Source: an uncultured Clostridia bacterium
GTDB taxonomy: Bacteria; Bacillota; Clostridia; Oscillospirales; Ruminococcaceae
DNA length: 45,678 nucleotides
Direction: 5' to 3'
Assembly (NCBI GenBank): GCA_947625195.1
Contig: CANQNK010000017.1
Span: forward strand, 1 to 45,678
The notes under the pieces were generated by a model. It did not search any database, had not been told where the DNA came from, and worked only from the letters and a program-made list of their open reading frames with translations. Within the stretch, counting starts at the first letter, position 1. Every line of letters starts with the position of its first letter. The position numbers were made by a program, and so were the translations under genes. This document shows positions 1-7,069 of this stretch, piece by piece.

Positions 1-70
1 ACAGTAGTTAAGCTCATTTGCGCCGAAGATACTTGGCTGGCGACGGCCCGGGAAAATAGGTGTTGCCGAC
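1..70 (+). rRNA. rrf: 5S ribosomal RNA, 3' part (5' end outside window)
   Basis: The first 70 bases match the 3' half of a bacterial 5S rRNA. They begin at the conserved AGTTAAGCTC element, continue through the loop E/helix IV region, and end in the GGTGTTGCCGAC strand that would close helix I. The 5' part lies upstream of the window. Four tRNA genes follow directly, the usual tail of a Clostridia rRNA operon. The exact 3' end is placed by eye. Confidence 0.85.
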
Positions 71-77
71 TTTATAT

Positions 78-153
78 GCACCATTAGCTCAGTTGGTAGA
101 GCAACTGACTCTTAATCAGTGGGTCCACGGTTCGAGCCCGTGATGGTGTACCA
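78..153 (+). tRNA. tRNA-Lys (anticodon CTT)
   Basis: A 76-nt cloverleaf with an encoded CCA. The acceptor stem is GCACCAT/ATGGTGT with one G-T pair and discriminator A. The D-arm is TTAGCTCAGTTGGTAGAGC, the anticodon loop reads CTCTTAA, and the T-arm contains GGTTCGAGCCC. It is the first tRNA after 5S rRNA. Confidence 0.96.
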
Positions 154-156
154 TTT

Positions 157-231
157 GGCCCGTTGGTCAAGCGGTTAAGACTCCGGCCTCTCACGCCGGC
201 AACGCGAGTTCGATTCTCGCACGGGTCACCA
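157..231 (+). tRNA. tRNA-Glu (anticodon CTC)
   Basis: A 75-nt cloverleaf with encoded CCA. The acceptor is GGCCCGT/ACGGGTC, the anticodon stem CCGGC/GCCGG encloses CTCTCAC with anticodon CTC, and the T-loop is GTTCGATTC. Only three bases separate it from the tRNA-Lys, so the two are co-transcribed. Confidence 0.95.
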
Positions 232-282
232 TTTTTCGCTGCTTGAGCCACGAGCAGCTTTTTATTTTCCCCTTTCATTTGA

Positions 283-359
283 GGGCCATTAGCTCAGTTG
301 GTCAGAGCAACCGGCTCATAACCGGTCGGTCCTGGGTTCGAGTCCCCGATGGCCCACCA
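283..359 (+). tRNA. tRNA with CAT anticodon (elongator Met or Ile2)
   Basis: A 77-nt cloverleaf with encoded CCA, acceptor GGGCCAT/ATGGCCC and an anticodon stem ACCGG/CCGGT around a CTCATAA loop. CAT can be elongator Met or, if the C is converted to lysidine by TilS, tRNA-Ile2. The CGGCTCATAACCG anticodon arm is frequent in Ile2 tRNAs, but I cannot separate the two by eye. An initiator is unlikely because the acceptor is fully paired at position 1-72. Confidence 0.9.
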
Positions 360-363
360 TTTT

Positions 364-439
364 AGGGGCATAGCTCAGTTGGTAGAGCAGCGGTCTCCAA
401 AACCGCGTGCCGAAGGTTCGAGTCCTTCTGCCCCTGCCA
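364..439 (+). tRNA. tRNA-Trp (anticodon CCA)
   Basis: A 76-nt cloverleaf with acceptor AGGGGCA/TGCCCCT, discriminator G and encoded CCA. The anticodon stem GCGGT/ACCGC surrounds CTCCAAA, so the anticodon is CCA (Trp). It closes the tRNA run that follows the 5S rRNA. Confidence 0.95.
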
Positions 440-511
440 AGTGCAGTCTGCAAACTATTCGTTGCAGGCTGATTTTTTTATATTTGATTTTACATTTATG
501 CGTTAATCGAC

Positions 512-540
512 TGGACTTTCTTGATTTTATGTGCTATAAT
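512..540 (+). promoter_or_regulatory. Candidate sigma-A promoter of the bile salt hydrolase gene
   Basis: A perfect -10 TATAAT (535-540) is preceded by TG at 532-533, making it an extended -10. The -35 match TGGACT at 512-517 is weak, with a 17-bp spacer. The ATG of the next gene is 51 bases further on. Confidence 0.6.
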
Positions 541-590
541 TTTCCTAACGGACATTATTATATGAATTGTAAAATATCGGGAGGAAAACT

Positions 591-1562
591 ATGTGCACAG
601 CAGCTACCTATAAGACTAAAGACCACTACTTTGGCCGCAATCTTGACTATGAGTTTGCATACGACCAGACTGTTACCGTAACGCCAAGAAACTATCCGTT
701 TTGTTTCAGACATATGGGTGAGATAAGATCTCACTACGCAATGATCGGAATGGCTTTTGTACAGGAGAATTATCCACTCTACTATGATGCGACAAATGAA
801 AAAGGTCTTAGTGTTGCGGGACTTAATTTCCCAGGAAATGCTGACTATAAGTGCTATGATCCGGAAATGGACAATGTTTCACCGTTTGAGTTTATTCCGT
901 GGATATTATGCCAATGCTCTACGGTCGGCGAGGCAAGACAAAAGCTTTCACGGCTTAATATGCTGAAAGAGGATTTTAGTCCAAAGCTTCCGCTGTCGCC
1001 GCTTCATTGGATGATTTCGGACAGAGAGGAGAGCATAGTAGTAGAGTCTGTTAAAGATGGCTTGAAGGTCTACGACAACCCAGTTGGTGTGATGACGAAC
1101 AATCCAACATTTGATTATCATATGACTAATCTTGTAAACTACATGGGCATTTCGCCCGCTGACCCGGAAAACCGTTTTTCAGATAAGATACGCTTGACGC
1201 CTTACAGCCGTGGAATGGGCAGTTTGGGCCTGCCCGGTGATATGTCATCAGCATCCCGTTTTGTAAAAGCTGCTTTTACTAAACTGAATTCAATCTCAGG
1301 AGATTCTGAGTCCGAAAGTGTCGGTCAGTTTTTCCATATTCTTGCGTCTGTTGAACAACAAAAGGGCTGCTGTAAGGTCGAAAACGGTTATGAATATACG
1401 ATCTACTCTTCTTGCTGCAATACCGACAAGGGTATCTACTATTATACCACTTATGAGAACAGCCGGATCACAGGGGTAGATATGTACCGTGAGGATCTTG
1501 ACAGCGGTAAGCTTAAAAGTTATCCTCTAATTCATACTCAGCAGATCGGAATGCAAAACTGA
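591..1562 (+). CDS. Choloylglycine hydrolase / bile salt hydrolase family (Ntn hydrolase)
   Basis: A 323-residue protein that starts MCTAATYKTKD, so removal of Met1 exposes Cys2, the nucleophile of the choloylglycine hydrolase/penicillin V acylase family. The family's other active-site residues are visible at the expected places: Arg16 and Asp19 (GRNLD), Asn79 (GLNF), Asn171 (TNNP) and Arg223 (SASRF). Length fits the usual 315-330 residues. Known members cleave the amide of glycine- or taurine-conjugated bile acids, or of penicillin V, in the cytoplasm. The BSH-like start and pocket order favour bile salts, but substrate choice cannot be settled by eye. An AGGAGG-like site (GGGAGGA) sits 6-7 bases before the ATG. 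It is monocistronic, between its own promoter and a hairpin at 1574-1606. Confidence 0.88.
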   Translation: MCTAATYKTKDHYFGRNLDYEFAYDQTVTVTPRNYPFCFRHMGEIRSHYAMIGMAFVQENYPLYYDATNEKGLSVAGLNFPGNADYKCYDPEMDNVSPFEFIPWILCQCSTVGEARQKLSRLNMLKEDFSPKLPLSPLHWMISDREESIVVESVKDGLKVYDNPVGVMTNNPTFDYHMTNLVNYMGISPADPENRFSDKIRLTPYSRGMGSLGLPGDMSSASRFVKAAFTKLNSISGDSESESVGQFFHILASVEQQKGCCKVENGYEYTIYSSCCNTDKGIYYYTTYENSRITGVDMYREDLDSGKLKSYPLIHTQQIGMQN

Positions 1563-1573
1563 TTATTAAATAT

Positions 1574-1606
1574 TTGTAAAAAGGATTATGTTCCTTTGCA
1601 AATTTT
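1574..1606 (+). terminator. Rho-independent terminator after bile salt hydrolase
   Basis: AAAGGA (1580-1585) pairs with TCCTTT (1592-1597) and TTTG (1574-1577) with CAAA (1599-1602), followed by a run of T. It lies 12 bases after the stop codon. Confidence 0.6.
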
Positions 1607-1618
1607 TAAAGGAAATGG

Positions 1619-1647
1619 TTGAAAGGTTATCTTTTGCACGATATTAT
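1619..1647 (+). promoter_or_regulatory. Candidate promoter for leader transcript upstream of the ABC exporter
   Basis: TTGAAA (1619-1624) and TATTAT (1642-1647) are separated by exactly 17 bases, with five of six -10 bases matching consensus. A transcript from about 1654 would run through the 45-codon ORF at 1739 and its internal terminator. An inverted repeat ATATTAT/ATAATAT lies between promoter and ORF. Confidence 0.5.
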
Positions 1648-1738
1648 GACATGTCGGATAGCCGATAGTATACAGCAATAATTGTCGCGATAATATATTT
1701 ATCTTTTGACAGAATACCGGCAGACAGGGAGGAAAACT

Positions 1739-1876
1739 ATGAATTGTATCGCCAATGTAAACCGCTCTTCCTTGCAGAGGGCACCCGAACAAGGTGTCCT
1801 TTTTGTTGTGCAAAAATTACTGTATGCGCTTTATGCACCTATAAACGCCTTCTTTCAAGACTCAACTTACAGTTGA
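1739..1876 (+). CDS. Small ORF, candidate leader peptide of the ABC exporter operon
   Basis: A 45-codon ORF beginning MNCIANVNRSS and ending at TGA 1874-1876, with a strong GGGAGGA site correctly spaced from the ATG. The 15 bases GGGAGGAAAACTATG are identical to the start region of the bile salt hydrolase gene, which may be ancestry or chance. A terminator hairpin (1779-1804) lies inside the reading frame and the ORF stops about 100 bases before the exporter. That layout, with the terminator inside a short ORF ahead of a heterodimeric ABC exporter, recalls the bmrB leader of Bacillus subtilis bmrCD. The peptide itself is not recognised and may be a decayed fragment. Confidence 0.4.
   Translation: MNCIANVNRSSLQRAPEQGVLFVVQKLLYALYAPINAFFQDSTYS
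1779..1804 (+). terminator. Intrinsic terminator inside the small leader ORF (attenuator-like)
   Basis: GGGCACC (1779-1785) pairs with GGTGTCC (1793-1799), seven pairs with one G-T, seven-base loop, followed by TTTTT. Just upstream CTCT/AGAG (1765-1779) can form a small competing hairpin that overlaps the base of the terminator. Confidence 0.65.
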
Positions 1877-1897
1877 ACGCGCTCAACAAATAAGTTA

Positions 1898-1926
1898 TTT
1901 ACAAAACCACGGATTTTTGTTTTAAT
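1898..1926 (+). promoter_or_regulatory. Promoter of the ABC exporter pair
   Basis: TTTACA (1898-1903), 17-base spacer, TTTAAT (1921-1926): each box differs from consensus at one base. Start of transcription would be near 1933, giving a leader of about 45 bases before the first exporter gene. Confidence 0.6.
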
Positions 1927-1977
1927 GTTATCATAGAAGTCAGTTAATACCAAGAGATAAGGGGAGAAGAAACGAAA

Positions 1978-3843
1978 ATGAAGAAAGAGAAAAAGAAAAA
2001 CACAAAAAACCGCTTTATCGGCGCTAATATGCTTTATACATACAAGGCTGTCTGGAAAAGCAAAAAATTGTTTGTCATAGCAACATTTCTTGCTTCCATA
2101 GCAATAGCTCTACAAGGGTATATTTGGGAGTTTGCTGTCAAGTTTATAATAGACGATGTTGAGGCGGGCGCACCTCTTGAGAAGCTGTGGCTGACTGTGG
2201 CAATAGCGGGAATAGTAACGGTTATTTTTTTTATAATCGTTGAAATCTATCAGCAGTACGGCAATGCTGTGTTACAGTATGTTCTGTTTCAGTTCAGACG
2301 CAAGTATCAGCGCAAGTTTATGAAAATGGATTATGAAAAGCTTGAAGCCCCCGCTATGCTCGATATGGCTGAAAGAGCCGAAAAGGGGTGTAGCTGGGGC
2401 GGAGGATTGATAGGCGCTTTTTTAATGTCACAGCCGTTTATGTCCAATCTCATAAACTTTACGATCGCTGCGGTAATTATCGCAACGCTGAATCCGTGGC
2501 TTTTGCTGGTGTTTTTGGCAACCGGTGTGCTTAAAGCTGTAATGCAGATAAGGACAAAGACCGAGGACAAGAGAGAATGCTGGGACAAAATGGCGCCGTT
2601 TTACAGAAGGCTGAGGTATTTAGGACAGGTGCAAAGTGATTTTTCCTTTGCAAAGGATGTCCGGCTTTTCGGTATGCGAGGCTTTTTAAAGAATAAGCAC
2701 GAGGGGATAAACAGACTGGCGCACGCTTTGTTCCTTACGCACAAAAACCGCTGGCTAAAGTGGGAGATGAAAAACTATGTTGTATCATTCTTTGAGCATA
2801 TAATACAGTACGGGTACCTTGTGTATTCGTTTATTTACGGAGAACTTGAGATAGGAAACTTTGTTCTGTATGCGTCTGTTATGGGAAACTATTCCGGAAG
2901 CGTAAGGTATATATTTGACAACATTGCCGAGATAAAATACCGCTCAATGGAGATAGACGACTACCGCGCTTTTGTGGACGAGGAGGAACTCTCGGACATA
3001 AAGAAAAAAGACTTTCTGCCTTTGCCGAAATCAGACAAATACAAAATTGAGTTTAAAAATGTGTCCTTTAAGTATAAGGGCGCAAAGGTATATGCGCTTA
3101 GGAACATAAACCTCACGCTTGAGACGGGAAAGAGCCTTGCCGTTGTCGGCTTAAACGGCGCGGGAAAAACGACATTTATAAAGCTTTTATGCCGCCTTTA
3201 CGATGTTACAGAGGGTGAGATACTGTTAAACGGAGTTAATGTGCTTAGCTATGACAGAGAGGAATACTTCAAGCTGTTTTCGCCGGTGTTTCAGAATGTC
3301 GAGTTGTTTGCTCTTACCTTGGGAGAAAATACGGCGATGAAGCCGTATTCACAGGTTGACGAGAAAAAAGCGACAGATGCGCTTTGTGATTCCGGGCTTG
3401 ATAATAAGCTAAACGGGCTCCCGAACAAGCTTAAAACGCAGGTGCTCAAGAACATATACGATGACGGAACTGACTTTTCCGGCGGTGAGCGCCAGAAGCT
3501 TGCGCTTTCCCGCGCACTTTACAAGGACGCTCCTATTATGCTGCTTGACGAGCCGACGGCGGCGCTCGACCCGATTGCCGAGTATGAGCTTTACAAGTCG
3601 TTTGATAGGATAGTCGGCGGAAAAATGGCTGTTTACATATCTCACAGACTGTCCTCAACACGCTTTTGCGACTCTATCGCAATGTTTCAAGACGGCGAGC
3701 TCATAGAAGAGGGTACTCACACAGAGCTTTTAAGAAAAGGCGGAGAATATGCAAAGCTGTTTGAGGTTCAGGCACAGTATTATAAGGAGCGGGAAGAAAG
3801 AGCCGCCGACGGCATCGAGGAGGTGAGCGCCAATGTCGGGTAA
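1978..3843 (+). CDS. ABC exporter half-transporter A (membrane + ATPase)
   Basis: A 621-residue exporter subunit with an N-terminal transmembrane domain (hydrophobic spans roughly at 30-50, 75-95, 150-200 and 270-300) and a C-terminal nucleotide-binding domain. Walker A is GLNGAGKT (391-398), the signature is SGGERQK (from 501), Walker B is LLDEPTAALD with Glu525 as catalytic base, and the H-loop His is 556. These are all the residues needed for ATP hydrolysis. It overlaps the next gene by 11 bases, and the two encode similar but distinct halves, as in heterodimeric multidrug exporters (BmrCD/LmrCD type). Substrate is unknown; candidates are drugs, bile compounds or peptides. The start has a GGGGAGAAG site. 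Confidence 0.88.
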   Translation: MKKEKKKNTKNRFIGANMLYTYKAVWKSKKLFVIATFLASIAIALQGYIWEFAVKFIIDDVEAGAPLEKLWLTVAIAGIVTVIFFIIVEIYQQYGNAVLQYVLFQFRRKYQRKFMKMDYEKLEAPAMLDMAERAEKGCSWGGGLIGAFLMSQPFMSNLINFTIAAVIIATLNPWLLLVFLATGVLKAVMQIRTKTEDKRECWDKMAPFYRRLRYLGQVQSDFSFAKDVRLFGMRGFLKNKHEGINRLAHALFLTHKNRWLKWEMKNYVVSFFEHIIQYGYLVYSFIYGELEIGNFVLYASVMGNYSGSVRYIFDNIAEIKYRSMEIDDYRAFVDEEELSDIKKKDFLPLPKSDKYKIEFKNVSFKYKGAKVYALRNINLTLETGKSLAVVGLNGAGKTTFIKLLCRLYDVTEGEILLNGVNVLSYDREEYFKLFSPVFQNVELFALTLGENTAMKPYSQVDEKKATDALCDSGLDNKLNGLPNKLKTQVLKNIYDDGTDFSGGERQKLALSRALYKDAPIMLLDEPTAALDPIAEYELYKSFDRIVGGKMAVYISHRLSSTRFCDSIAMFQDGELIEEGTHTELLRKGGEYAKLFEVQAQYYKEREERAADGIEEVSANVG

Positions 3844-5647
3844 TGTAAAGGAAAACGGCACAAGCTTTAAAACAATGGCGCTAAGCGTTAAGTATTTTTA
3901 CAAAATAATCTTTAAGAAATTCAGAAGCTATATCGTATACAATCTCCTGTCAGCAGTATTTCAGGCGGCGGCGCCTATTGTGATGATATTTCTGCCGAAG
4001 CTCTTGATAGATGAGTTTTTAGGCGGAAGGGATTATGTAACAATGGCTGTAATAACGCTTGTTTTAGTGTCGGCTTATGTGATCTTGAATGCTGCGGATT
4101 CGTTTTGCACTCAGCAGTACCAGAAGGTGGTAGACAGGTTCAATAGGTATTTTGAAGAGCGCCACAAGCAAAAATGCGCCGAGATGGATTTTGAAAAGAC
4201 AGAAGATCCGGAGATTATGGACCTTTCACAAAAGGCGCTTAACGGGCTTAATTGGTACGGCGGTGTTGACGCTTTTATGAGAAGAGTCTCGACAATAATA
4301 TCGGGCGTCTTGCAGTTAGTTACCACAGGAGCGATACTTTTTACAAGCTCTGTATGGGTGATAGCAATAATCGCTGCAACGATAATACTAAACTTCTTTC
4401 TGACAAAGCTGAGATCTAAGCTTGAGTTTGATCTGAACGGCGGAAAGGATATACTTGACAGAAAGATAGATTACAATTTCTGGCAGACATATGATTTTAA
4501 ATACGGAAAGGATATTCGCCTTTACTCGGCTTCAAAAATGCTTGATGAAAACTGCCGCGAGCTTAATGATGTGTATTACAACCTTGAGCTTAAGTACAGG
4601 AAAAGAATAATGGGCGCAGGCTGTCTTATAAGCATTGTAAATGTATTTAAGCATGCCGGTATGTACGGAGTCCTTGGAGTTATGGCAATTAAAAAACTTA
4701 TTACGCTAGGTAACTTTTCGATGTATACTTCCTCTGCGGTGACTATCTCAGAAGCTCTTCAGAACATTGTTTCGGAGTTCAGCTGGATGATAGTGACATC
4801 TAATTATCTTTATAACTATGTGCGGTTTATGGGGATAAACACGGATACTGCTTTTGGAAACGACCCTGTCAACTTTGAAAAGGAGCATACCATTGAGTTT
4901 AGAAATGTCTGGTTTAAGTACCCGAGAGCAAATGATTATGTGCTAAAGGGCGTAAACATCAAGCTTAATAAGGGTGAAAAGCTGTCGATAGTCGGCTTAA
5001 ACGGCGCAGGTAAAACTACCTTTATAAAGCTGCTTTGTCGCCTCTATAAAGTTGACAAGGGAGAGATACTAATTGACGGCAAGAATATAAACAGCTATGA
5101 TTTTGACGAATACTCAAAGCTGTTTTCGGTAGTCTTTCAGGATTACAAGCTGTTTGCGTTTTCATTCAAGGAGAATATTGCTGTTGACGAAAATCCGGAC
5201 GAGGAAAGGGTTATGAGCCTATCCAAAAAGGTAGGTCTTGACAAAAAGATCGAGGATATGCCAAACGGAATGAATACGGTTATGTTTAAAAGCTTTGACG
5301 AATCGGGCGTTGAGCCATCCGGCGGCGAGCAACAGAAGATGAGCATAGCCCGCGCGCTTTATAAAGACGCTCCGATAGTTATTCTTGACGAGCCGACGGC
5401 GGCGCTCGACCCGGTAGCAGAATATGAGATCTACAGGCAGTTTAATGACTTGGTTGAAGGTAAGACTGCGGTGTATATTTCGCACAGGCTGTCCTCCTGT
5501 AAGTTTTGTGACAATATAGCTGTGTTCAAGGACGGAGTCATAAAGGAATACGGCTGCCACGACGAGCTTTTGAAAATAAGCGGCGGAGAGTACAGAAGAA
5601 TGTTTGACGCACAGGCCAAGTATTATATCAATACCGACGCCGTTTAA
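3833..5647 (+). CDS. ABC exporter half-transporter B (membrane + ATPase)
   Basis: A 604-residue partner of the preceding gene, with the same architecture. Walker A is GLNGAGKT (388-395), the signature is SGGEQQKM (from 496) and Walker B is VILDEPTAALD with Asp519-Glu520. The H-loop His is 551. Unlike many heterodimeric exporters, neither half has an obviously degenerate Walker B glutamate, so both ATP sites may be active. An AGGAGGTGAG site lies inside the end of the upstream gene, so translation is coupled. A terminator follows 28 bases after the stop. Confidence 0.88.
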   Translation: MSGNVKENGTSFKTMALSVKYFYKIIFKKFRSYIVYNLLSAVFQAAAPIVMIFLPKLLIDEFLGGRDYVTMAVITLVLVSAYVILNAADSFCTQQYQKVVDRFNRYFEERHKQKCAEMDFEKTEDPEIMDLSQKALNGLNWYGGVDAFMRRVSTIISGVLQLVTTGAILFTSSVWVIAIIAATIILNFFLTKLRSKLEFDLNGGKDILDRKIDYNFWQTYDFKYGKDIRLYSASKMLDENCRELNDVYYNLELKYRKRIMGAGCLISIVNVFKHAGMYGVLGVMAIKKLITLGNFSMYTSSAVTISEALQNIVSEFSWMIVTSNYLYNYVRFMGINTDTAFGNDPVNFEKEHTIEFRNVWFKYPRANDYVLKGVNIKLNKGEKLSIVGLNGAGKTTFIKLLCRLYKVDKGEILIDGKNINSYDFDEYSKLFSVVFQDYKLFAFSFKENIAVDENPDEERVMSLSKKVGLDKKIEDMPNGMNTVMFKSFDESGVEPSGGEQQKMSIARALYKDAPIVILDEPTAALDPVAEYEIYRQFNDLVEGKTAVYISHRLSSCKFCDNIAVFKDGVIKEYGCHDELLKISGGEYRRMFDAQAKYYINTDAV

Positions 5648-5674
5648 ATGATCGGTCAAAAGTCTTTAATTAGG

Positions 5675-5714
5675 ATAACCCCGGACGACAAAATGTTTTC
5701 GGGGTTATTGTTTT
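5675..5714 (+). terminator. Terminator of ABC exporter operon
   Basis: ATAACCCCG (5675-5683) pairs perfectly with CGGGGTTAT (5700-5708), then TGTTTT. The arm and loop sequence is repeated almost exactly after the VanY gene (see 6804-6848). Confidence 0.85.
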
Positions 5715-5726
5715 ATTCAATTGTAC

Positions 5727-5755
5727 TTGACAAGCAATAGGGAATATGCTAAACT
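5727..5755 (+). promoter_or_regulatory. Sigma-A promoter of the VanY-type gene
   Basis: TTGACA (5727-5732), 17-base spacer, TAAACT (5750-5755). Transcription would begin near 5762, leaving a leader of about 180 bases before the ATG at 5941. Confidence 0.7.
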
Positions 5756-5761
5756 GTACTG

Positions 5762-5940
5762 CATAAATAATACAGCAATTCTGTTAATTACTGATAAAGG
5801 GAAGTCTTAAAGTAAAGGCGCAAGTAACTAATGACCTAAGCTGTTCGTTGAAATACTGGACTATGTCCCTTATTAAATGATTTTCCTGAAAAGGTCAGCG
5901 GTGTAAAAACGATTACTGAAAGGGTGAATACGACTGACTT
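5762..5940 (+). promoter_or_regulatory. Long structured 5' leader of unknown class
   Basis: No other gene fits this stretch. AAGGGA-AGTC (5797-5806) can pair with GACT (5859-5862) and TCCCTT (5866-5871), with a three-base bulge. TGACCT (5832-5837), inside that helix's loop, can pair with AGGTCA (5892-5897) outside it, which is a pseudoknot topology. ACAG/CTGT forms a small hairpin near the 5' end. It does not match the SAM, FMN, c-di-GMP-I, ydaO or ykkC consensus as I know them, so I call it only a candidate cis-regulatory RNA. Confidence 0.35.
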
Positions 5941-6807
5941 ATGAAAAAGAAGATAAAATGGACAGTGCTGTTTTTGGCACTGGTATTACTTGCTGCGGGA
6001 ATTATAGCAACCTGGAAAAATTCTCATTATCTCTATATTTTTGGAGAATACCTTGGTGTAAATTGTAATAAGGTCGAGGTGAATACCTCATCACCTGAAA
6101 ATATGAAAAAAATAAAGCTGAACGAATTAAGAACTGATGATAGGGTGAAATTCGACCAAAGCTTGATGCTTATAAACAAAGAACACCCTTTACAGGATGA
6201 CTTTGTGCCGTCTTTATCCGAATATAAGGATACGGATGTACAATTAAATAAATGTCTGAATCAGGCATATGGGGAGTTATCTGAAGCCGTCTATGAAAAG
6301 ACCGGCAGTGAATTATTTGTCTCAAGCTCCTACCGAACTCAGGAGGAACAGCAAGAATTGTATGAGGAAGACCCGTCTACCGCAAATATTCCCGGTACGA
6401 GTGAACATCAATCAGGTTTGGGACTTGATGTATATGTACAGTATTACGCCGGATTTGGCTTTATAAAAACGGACGCAGGTCAGTTTATAAATTCAAGGTG
6501 CTGGGAATATGGATTTATTATCAGGTATCCTTCTTACGGTAAAGCAAAAACAGATATGAAATATGAGCCTTGGCATATTAGATATGTAGGTAAACCTCAC
6601 GCTAAGGTCATATACAATAATCATCTTACACTGGAAGAATACATAGAATCGCTTAAGAACGGTGTATGGTATAAGGTAGACAATGCTTTAATATCACGGC
6701 AAAAGGCTGACGAAAACGGAAGGCTATCACTGCCTGACAGCTTTAAAAGCGCAGTTATTTCTCCTGATAATACCGGTAGCTATATCATCACTATCACTGG
6801 AGATTAA
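5941..6807 (+). CDS. VanY-type D-Ala-D-Ala carboxypeptidase (peptidase M15B)
   Basis: A 288-residue protein with a short basic N-terminus and one hydrophobic anchor (about 7-24), so the enzyme sits outside the membrane. The M15 zinc site is complete: SEHQSGLGLDV supplies His156 and Asp163, and EPWHIRYVG supplies Glu209 (base) and His212. SSYRTQEEQ with Arg132 is the usual upstream motif. These enzymes trim the terminal D-Ala from peptidoglycan stem peptides. The start is forced: an in-frame TGA lies two codons upstream. The best ribosome site (AAAGGGTG) is 14 bases away, which is loose. No vanS/R/H/A genes are nearby, so a wall-remodelling role is likelier than vancomycin resistance. Confidence 0.88.
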   Translation: MKKKIKWTVLFLALVLLAAGIIATWKNSHYLYIFGEYLGVNCNKVEVNTSSPENMKKIKLNELRTDDRVKFDQSLMLINKEHPLQDDFVPSLSEYKDTDVQLNKCLNQAYGELSEAVYEKTGSELFVSSSYRTQEEQQELYEEDPSTANIPGTSEHQSGLGLDVYVQYYAGFGFIKTDAGQFINSRCWEYGFIIRYPSYGKAKTDMKYEPWHIRYVGKPHAKVIYNNHLTLEEYIESLKNGVWYKVDNALISRQKADENGRLSLPDSFKSAVISPDNTGSYIITITGD

Positions 6808-6848
6808 ACCCCGGACGACAATATGTCTTCGGGGGTTTAATTATTTTA
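6804..6848 (+). terminator. Terminator of the VanY gene, near-copy of the upstream terminator
   Basis: TTAAACCCC (6804-6812) pairs with GGGGTTTAA (6832-6840), followed by TTATTTTA. The gene's TAA stop (6805-6807) lies inside the 5' arm. About 27 bases (AACCCCGGACGACAA... to TTCGGGG) match the terminator at 5675-5714 with only two mismatches. Confidence 0.75.
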
Positions 6849-7069
6849 CTGACTTTTTAGAATATCATATCATATAACTAAAGTGATAAGTATAACACTT
6901 AAGCGTTAAATTTCGGTGCGACGCTGCACAATCAAAATGTCGCAGAGATTAAATGATGCCCGGGATAGTAAAAAAACGAAGTTTGCACTTGCTTTTATAT
7001 AATATTTGTGATATTATATAATATGCTTTTAAGATAGTCATAAATTAAGTCAAGGAGCTGTAAAAGGGT

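Noticed and set aside
349-681. Plus-strand frame running through the tRNAs into the bile salt hydrolase start
   Set aside because: It overlaps two tRNA genes and the following gene in another frame; tRNA sequence often stays open by chance.
5219-5659. Minus-strand open frame of 146 codons opposite the second ABC gene
   Set aside because: It lies opposite the ATPase motifs of a real gene and has no start signal or recognisable family.
5941-6807. Vancomycin resistance operon
   Set aside because: VanY-like proteins are common wall carboxypeptidases, and no vanS, vanR, vanH, vanA or vanX is near.
6842-7069. A c-di-AMP (ydaO) riboswitch upstream of ktrB
   Set aside because: KtrAB is often under this riboswitch, so I looked for its conserved core, but the sequence shows only AT-rich DNA and a short TGCGAC/GTCGCA repeat.
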